DNA from: Candidatus Kapaibacterium sp.
GTDB taxonomy: Bacteria; Bacteroidota; Ignavibacteria; Kapaibacteriales; Kapaibacteriaceae
Assembly (NCBI GenBank): GCA_022842685.1
Contig: JALHPC010000028.1
Location: forward strand, 1-36,899
Direction of reading: 5' to 3'
DNA length: 36,899 nucleotides
Shown here in pieces: positions 32,574-36,899 of this stretch (the stretch's first letter is position 1; each line of letters starts with the position of its first letter). A model generated the notes under the pieces. It was not told where the DNA came from. It ran no database searches and saw nothing but the letters and a program-made list of their open reading frames with translations. The translations under genes and the position numbers were made by a program.

Positions 32574-32942
32574 TTACTTCCGGTTAGGATGATGTTCGTA
32601 ATGGCGTCGAAACAACTCGTATGCACTATTCAAGGCATGGAGTTTTTGCGCCGCCGCCTTCTGCGTGGCGGCGTCGGCCGTCGTTAGTCTGTCGGGGTGG
32701 ACGTCGGCAATGCCACGTCGCCACGCTGCGTGGGCATCTTGCAGACTGCTCGTGGGCTGAATACCAAGGACGGCCGCCGCCTGAGCAAGCGGCGATGCTT
32801 CAAGGGCGTCAATGGCTGCTCGAAGCTCCGCGTCGGACTGGTCGGACCAGTCCGACAGGTCTGATGTGTCTGACCTGTTCGACAGGTCCGCATTCAGTTC
32901 TGCCCGAAGGTAATTGCGTATTCGATCAAACAGTTGTGCCAC
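32574..32942 (-). CDS. Small J-domain protein with Ser-Asp repeat linker
   Basis: A 122-residue protein whose C-terminal part is a J domain: the HPD motif (82-84, ADVHPDRLTTADAATQ), then the helix AAQKLHALNSAYELFRRHYEH. J domains recruit and stimulate DnaK. The N-terminus, MAQLFDRIRNYLRAEL, is a short helix seen in Bacteroidota-group DnaJ-like proteins. Between them residues 21-37 are a Ser-Asp-x repeat (SDTSDLSDWSDQSD). The domain is slightly degenerate, so DnaK interaction should be treated as likely, not shown. It lies four bases before the HIT-rhodanese start, in a tight minus-strand group. Confidence 0.78.
   Translation of the reverse strand: MAQLFDRIRNYLRAELNADLSNRSDTSDLSDWSDQSDAELRAAIDALEASPLAQAAAVLGIQPTSSLQDAHAAWRRGIADVHPDRLTTADAATQKAAAQKLHALNSAYELFRRHYEHHPNRK
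32832..32882. repeat. 9-base in-frame repeat (Ser-Asp-x) and hairpin in the J-domain gene
   Basis: The linker of the J-domain gene is built of 9-base units on the coding strand, giving S-D-x triplets. At one end, 32832-32841 and 32847-32856 form a perfect 10-base inverted repeat (GTCGGACTGG / CCAGTCCGAC) with a 5-base loop. Unit and geometry match the phoU tail at 7225-7281. Confidence 0.82.
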
Positions 32943-32952
32943 GTGATATTCG

Positions 32953-35403
32953 TTACAATCTCAATCCAATGCCAAAATATGCCAAGAACGGCCCAAGTGC
33001 CACACGCGGTGGGTTGTCGAGGAAGACAAAGCGCCGACCAACGCTAATGGCCACGGGGCCCACAGGTGTGTCCACAGCAACGGTGGCACCAAGGCCATGC
33101 TGCATGTCGGCGATTCGAATATTCTCCGGCTGTGCCCACACGTGGCCAATGTCGTAGCGCACCGAGAGCCACGTCTCAAAAAAGAGGTCGAATGGGCTTC
33201 TCAGGCGTGCCTCCAACTGTCCTACAACGATTTGGCGTCCGCGCTCTTCATCCTCGCGCATGCCGAAGAACAGATCTTGACCGCCAATCGAAAAGAGCTC
33301 TGCCAGCGGCAACGTCCGATCGGCCGATCCAACGAGCAACGACGGCGCAATGACGAAAGGACCAACAGCGAGATTGCCTTTGTAATTCAGGATGAGTCGG
33401 CTAAAGCTGACGTCGTTCGACAGCGGAAGAACGCTTGTCTCAACGGAGATGTCTACCATGCGGCCAGTTCGCCCTAGTTGCGGCCTGTCGCGATCGTCCC
33501 ATCGAATGAGGCCACGAACGGTTGCCAGCGACTGAAACGCAGGGGCATTTTCGGATCGTGTATTGCGCCAGCGCTGCTGCTCGTAGCGGAATTCGCCAAG
33601 GACGATGCCTGCGCGTTCGATTTGACGCCCGGCACCAAGGCGCACGCCATTGCGGTCTTCGGAGAACTCACCGATGCGCAGCCGCTCAGGTCGAGTAACG
33701 GTGCTTGTAGGGGCAGGGCCATATATGTAGATGTTCCGGAACGACGTGTAGCCCTTGAGCGACGCTGTCCATTCGGTGCCGGCAATGCGGGGTACGTCGA
33801 GGCCTGCTTCGAACGACACATTGCGCTGGCCGCCGGCAAGTCGAGTGCCTGCCACGATGCCCAGCCCGAACGGGTCGCGACTCGACAGCGTTAGGCCGCC
33901 CTGCGTGTTGCGCTCGTTGTCGATGCGGGCGCCAAGACGCAGCACGGTAGAGCCGCGATCGATGCCGCCAACAACAAGTCGCACGCCGCCATTGGCGGCG
34001 TGTTCTACGCGCACGTCGACGTCGGCATACTGCTCGCTTGCGCGAAGGCGTTCAACGGCGGCAGAAAGCTGTTCGACGTTGAGCGGTCTTCCAAGGGGCA
34101 GGCCAAGCTCGCGCATGGCGTCGTCGCGAGGGATAGGGCGGCGCACGTCTGGAACAACGTCGACAAGGATGCCTCGATCCAGCGATACGTGCAGGCGTCG
34201 CTCGTTGGCGTCATACCGCATGTGGCGGATGGTGGCAAAGTGGTGCCCGTCGGCGTGAAGCGCGCGCTGCACACTGATGCGGAACGACCGACGGAAGGCG
34301 GCCGACCAACTGCGGCCCGAAGCATCGCGCAAAGCGTCGAGCGTTGCCCCCTTCAGGAGTGAACTGTCGGCATCGAAGGCAAGAGCCATGATGAGGTTGG
34401 GCAAACCGTCAAGGTAGCTGAGAACTTCGTTGGAGTCGATGCCGGTGGACGCGTTGAAACCCTGCAGCGACGTAAGGGTAGCTGGCGAGAGCTTGGATGC
34501 TTCGTCGCCACGGGCGATAATGCCGGCAGCAGCGGCAAAGTCGAAGGTGCCAAATTCGCCAAGGCGCGGCGTGATAACGACGTCTGCTAACGCGAGCTGC
34601 AGGGAGTCTCGCTGCCGCATGGCCGACGTCAGCGCTTGGTCGGCCACGGCCCACGGCGTGGTAAGCTGCGAGCGTTGGGCAAGGGGGGCCGTGGTGTTTA
34701 CAACGACGATTGAAGCGGGCGTAAACGCCGTTGCTGCCTCGGTGGGGATGTTGGCTACAAGTCCGCCATCAACAAGGAGGGCAGTGTCGAGCTCTACAGG
34801 GGCGTATCGTAGCGGAAACGTGGCACTAGCGCGCAATGCTGTGGCAAGGTTGCCACGGCTAATGGGATAGAGTGTTCCGTCGCCAAGGTTGGTGGCGATG
34901 GCCCGAAACGATGTTCGCAAGCTGTCGAAGTTGCTAACGGTGTTGAGCGGAGCACGCCATAAGATGTCTTGTAACATTGCTGCAAAGCGGGCGCTGCCAC
35001 CAATGGCCGTTGGCACTACGAGTTCGGTGCCACGAAAGCGAAGAGTGAGCAACGATCGATCGTCGTCGATTTTTTGGTAGAAGTCGAGGACTTCACGGCG
35101 GGTGTCGTCGGAGATCGACAGCACATCGTCCCACGGGACGGAGCGCATGATGGAGTCGAGCTCGTTAGGCGAATACCCTGCGCTGTACAGGCCGCCAACG
35201 ATAGCGCCAATGCTAGTGCCAACCACATAGTCTGGCACGATGCCATTGCGTTCGAGCGTACGCAGCGCGCCTATCTGTGCTAAACCGCGTGCACCGCCAC
35301 CAGAGAGGACTAGGGCAATTCCCTTGGGCTGATCTTGGGCCTTGCCGCCGGAGACGGCAAAGGCACCAAGGAGGAGAACTACGATGAGGCGTGCCAGCGT
35401 CAT
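32953..35403 (-). CDS. Patatin-like phospholipase with POTRA and beta-barrel (type Vd, PlpD-like)
   Basis: An 816-residue outer-membrane protein that appears to secrete its own lipase. After a signal peptide (1-22) comes the patatin domain (about 27-320): oxyanion hole SGGGARGLA (34-42), nucleophile GTSIG (Ser64), and the catalytic Asp in [10 protein letters not shown] (Asp212). One POTRA domain (around 390-465) leads to a C-terminal barrel of amphipathic strands, ending [15 protein letters not shown]. This is the domain order of Pseudomonas PlpD. The catalytic dyad Ser-Asp is present, so phospholipase A activity is likely. The start overlaps the SDR stop (ATGA). Confidence 0.93.
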   Translation of the reverse strand: MTLARLIVVLLLGAFAVSGGKAQDQPKGIALVLSGGGARGLAQIGALRTLERNGIVPDYVVGTSIGAIVGGLYSAGYSPNELDSIMRSVPWDDVLSISDDTRREVLDFYQKIDDDRSLLTLRFRGTELVVPTAIGGSARFAAMLQDILWRAPLNTVSNFDSLRTSFRAIATNLGDGTLYPISRGNLATALRASATFPLRYAPVELDTALLVDGGLVANIPTEAATAFTPASIVVVNTTAPLAQRSQLTTPWAVADQALTSAMRQRDSLQLALADVVITPRLGEFGTFDFAAAAGIIARGDEASKLSPATLTSLQGFNASTGIDSNEVLSYLDGLPNLIMALAFDADSSLLKGATLDALRDASGRSWSAAFRRSFRISVQRALHADGHHFATIRHMRYDANERRLHVSLDRGILVDVVPDVRRPIPRDDAMRELGLPLGRPLNVEQLSAAVERLRASEQYADVDVRVEHAANGGVRLVVGGIDRGSTVLRLGARIDNERNTQGGLTLSSRDPFGLGIVAGTRLAGGQRNVSFEAGLDVPRIAGTEWTASLKGYTSFRNIYIYGPAPTSTVTRPERLRIGEFSEDRNGVRLGAGRQIERAGIVLGEFRYEQQRWRNTRSENAPAFQSLATVRGLIRWDDRDRPQLGRTGRMVDISVETSVLPLSNDVSFSRLILNYKGNLAVGPFVIAPSLLVGSADRTLPLAELFSIGGQDLFFGMREDEERGRQIVVGQLEARLRSPFDLFFETWLSVRYDIGHVWAQPENIRIADMQHGLGATVAVDTPVGPVAISVGRRFVFLDNPPRVALGPFLAYFGIGLRL

Positions 35404-36269
35404 GAACGATGGTTGTCGCGGTAGGCCTGCTGCATGCCAAGGTGTAGCGGCAGAAAGGCGTCATCGAGCGCGTTGCGATCGGTAACGGCAAGGGCGGCAT
35501 GATCCATCGTACCAGCATGCGTAAACACGTCGCTGCTGCGTCCGCGCTCGACCGTGGCAACAATGGCATGAGCGAATGCCTCGGCCGACATCATGGGCGT
35601 TAGCGGTGCAAGCGGTAAGCCGCGCTCCTTGGCAATTGTGCGCGATAGTCGTATGCCGTCAGCAAAGATGGTACCAATGGGTCCGCCGTCGGTGGCATTC
35701 GCCCAGTTCGTGGTAACACCGGCTGGACACATAATGCTTGCGTAGATGTTGGTGCCTGCGAGTTCTGTGCGTAACGCTGCCGTAAAGCCCGTTACGGCAT
35801 GCTTGGCGGCAACGTAGGCAGCGTTAAAGGGGAAGGCCATACGGCCGGCTACGCTCGAAATGGTAACGAAGTGTCCGCTATTGCGCTGGCGCATAGCAGG
35901 CAGCGCAGCACGCGTAATGCGAAAGACGGCGTCGACGTTGAGCGCGAAGATGTCGTCCCACGTTGCATCCGAGGTGTCTTCGATGCTGTTGCAATTGCCT
36001 CTCCCAGCATTGTGCACAACCACGTCAGGTGTGGTTCGTGCCAGCACGTCCCGCATCATGGCTTCGGTGTCGTGGGCGTTGGTTAGGTCGCAGGGCAGCA
36101 CGACGGCCTCGGCACCGGCGGAGCGTACGTCGTTGGCAACGCTGTCTAGTTGGTCGGCACGTCGGGCCGTAAGGAACAGCAGTGCCCCTTGTCGAGCAAC
36201 AGAGCGTGCAAGAGCAGCGCCGATGCCGCTGGAGGCGCCCGTGATAAGCCAAGAGTTTGGAGTGGTCAT
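35400..36269 (-). CDS. SDR family oxidoreductase
   Basis: A 289-residue short-chain dehydrogenase/reductase. The NAD(P) site is [13 protein letters not shown], followed by the VVHNAGRGN segment and the catalytic Ser and Tyr-x3-Lys in [22 protein letters not shown]. The sequence TARRADQLD after the Rossmann start suggests NADP preference. The substrate cannot be told; similar proteins reduce acyl or sugar ketones. It sits between the acylphosphatase and the patatin gene on the same strand, with its stop overlapping the patatin start. Confidence 0.93.
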   Translation of the reverse strand: MTTPNSWLITGASSGIGAALARSVARQGALLFLTARRADQLDSVANDVRSAGAEAVVLPCDLTNAHDTEAMMRDVLARTTPDVVVHNAGRGNCNSIEDTSDATWDDIFALNVDAVFRITRAALPAMRQRNSGHFVTISSVAGRMAFPFNAAYVAAKHAVTGFTAALRTELAGTNIYASIMCPAGVTTNWANATDGGPIGTIFADGIRLSRTIAKERGLPLAPLTPMMSAEAFAHAIVATVERGRSSDVFTHAGTMDHAALAVTDRNALDDAFLPLHLGMQQAYRDNHRS

Positions 36270-36279
36270 GGGGATAGGT

Positions 36280-36555
36280 TCAAACGATTCGGAAGGAGGT
36301 CCAGGTGCGTTCGTTGGTGCTGTCGGTGCACTCTACGTCGGTTACCATTGCATGCCGAGGCCCAGTACGAAGCTGCATTTCGAACTCCGAGATAACGTCA
36401 GCTTCGCCTTGTGCCACACATTCAACGCGGCCATCGTCAAGATTGCACACCCAACCAGTTAGGCCAAGGCGATTGGCTGTGTGCAGTACGAACCGACGAA
36501 AGCCAACACCCTGAACGTGGCCGGAGATGTGGTAGTGGACAGAAGTGCGGCTCAT
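36280..36555 (-). CDS. acyP: Acylphosphatase
   Basis: A 91-residue enzyme that splits acyl phosphates into carboxylate and phosphate. The signature GHVQGVGFRRF holds the phosphate-binding loop and Arg; the second part, GLTGWVCNLDDGRVECVAQG, holds the catalytic Asn. Length and layout are those of the standard family. It overlaps the preceding YdfG-like gene stop by four bases, ATGA, and lies ten bases before the SDR gene. Confidence 0.95.
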   Translation of the reverse strand: MSRTSVHYHISGHVQGVGFRRFVLHTANRLGLTGWVCNLDDGRVECVAQGEADVISEFEMQLRTGPRHAMVTDVECTDSTNERTWTSFRIV

Positions 36556-36885
36556 GAGCGGTGAACAAGCGAGACCGAAGCCTGGTCGGTAGGGGTAATC
36601 AAGACGTCTTGTATCGACACATGGGCAGGCCGCGTGGCAACAAAGTACACCACGTCGGCCACGTCGGCACCAGTAAGTGGCGTCATGCCGGTGTATACCG
36701 AGGCCGCCTTGTGCGTGTCGCCATCGAAGCGAACCTGGCTAAACTCTGTCTCCACCAGCCCAGGGTCTACGTTGCAAACACGCACGCCGGTACCGTTAAG
36801 GTCGATTTGCATAGAGTCGCTCAACATCTTTACGGCCGCCTTGGTTGCACCATAAACGTTGCCGCCGCGATATGCCTGGCGTCCG
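36552..36885 (-). CDS. YdfG-like NADP-dependent SDR, C-terminal part (5' end missing)
   Basis: The last about 111 residues of a short-chain dehydrogenase close to E. coli YdfG (3-hydroxy acid dehydrogenase / malonic semialdehyde reductase family). The active-site segment GGNVYGATKAAV with Tyr-x3-Lys is present near the contig edge. VRVCNVDPGLVETEFSQVRFDGD and DVADVVYFVATRPAHVSIQDVLITPTDQ follow, all typical of YdfG, and it ends SLVHRS. The NADP-binding N-terminus lies off the contig because of the adapter. The gene probably heads the minus-strand operon with the acylphosphatase and SDR. Confidence 0.9.
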
Positions 36886-36899
36886 AGATCGGAAGAGCA
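36886..36899. other. Illumina adapter remnant at the right contig end
   Basis: AGATCGGAAGAGCA is the TruSeq read-through adapter start and the reverse complement of the first bases of the contig plus one base. It replaces the real continuation of the YdfG-like gene. Confidence 0.97.

Noticed and set aside
1..36899. Defence system, toxin-antitoxin, phage or secondary-metabolite cluster.
   Set aside because: I looked for nucleases, methylases, Abi/TA pairs, capsid or terminase genes and large synthases and recognised none.

Overview
The window is one complete assembled contig rather than a slice of a chromosome. Bases 1-13 and 36886-36899 are the two orientations of the Illumina TruSeq adapter stem, so both end genes are cut by library artefact. 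Genes are densely packed, with many 1-4 base stop/start overlaps (TAATG, ATGA, GTGA). There are no rRNA, tRNA, CRISPR or phage genes that I can see. Type IX secretion sorting domains, a DUF4286 protein, a b558-type SdhC, lipoproteins with loose lipoboxes and scarce Shine-Dalgarno sequences point to the Bacteroidota/Chlorobiota/Ignavibacteriota/Kapaibacteriota group. A GC-rich member such as a Kapabacteria-like lineage is my guess; no marker here settles it.

Layout. (1) 14-3448, plus strand: the end of thrS, an MscS channel, a small secreted protein, a cupin, a thioredoxin-like 2Fe-2S ferredoxin and a YjbR/MmcQ protein, almost all overlapping. (2) 12991-3452, minus strand: a phosphate-acquisition cluster, OprP-like porin - pstS - pstC - pstA - pstB - phoU, followed by rfbA, nhaA, a DUF4286 gene, an orphan sdhC and a lipoprotein. 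Arrays of GTNAC hexamers with 11-base spacing lie upstream of both the porin and pstS and look like PHO boxes. (3) 13164-18865, plus strand: pfkA, a DUF1844 protein, NAD kinase, a COG2509 FAD dehydrogenase, an FKBP lipoprotein, a fatty-acid desaturase and an alkyltransferase-like protein. (4) 24278-18842, minus strand: ssb with a terminator, then an MCE/MlaD protein, an O-methyltransferase, a VWA-OmpA lipoprotein with a 31-copy 9-base repeat, and a Tat-exported amine oxidase. (5) 24279-29592: an islet bounded by two copies of a GC-rich palindromic repeat. It holds a lipoprotein and three tandem YCF48-like, Asp-box, T9SS-secreted paralogues, interleaved with an intact stand-alone sorting-domain-like gene and a truncated second copy of it. 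(6) 29593-36885: a cyclase-family hydrolase, then on the minus strand a YdfG-like SDR (cut), acylphosphatase, an SDR, a patatin/POTRA/barrel type Vd protein, a small J-domain protein, a HIT-membrane-rhodanese fusion and a sigma-54 activator.

Most of the contig is ordinary core metabolism. The parts worth a second look are the YCF48/T9SS islet with its duplicated and partly decayed units, 9-base in-frame tandem repeats in three unrelated genes, the candidate Pho operators, the HIT-rhodanese fusion, and the duplicated insertion in PstC. I found no clear defence system or mobile element with its own transposase.
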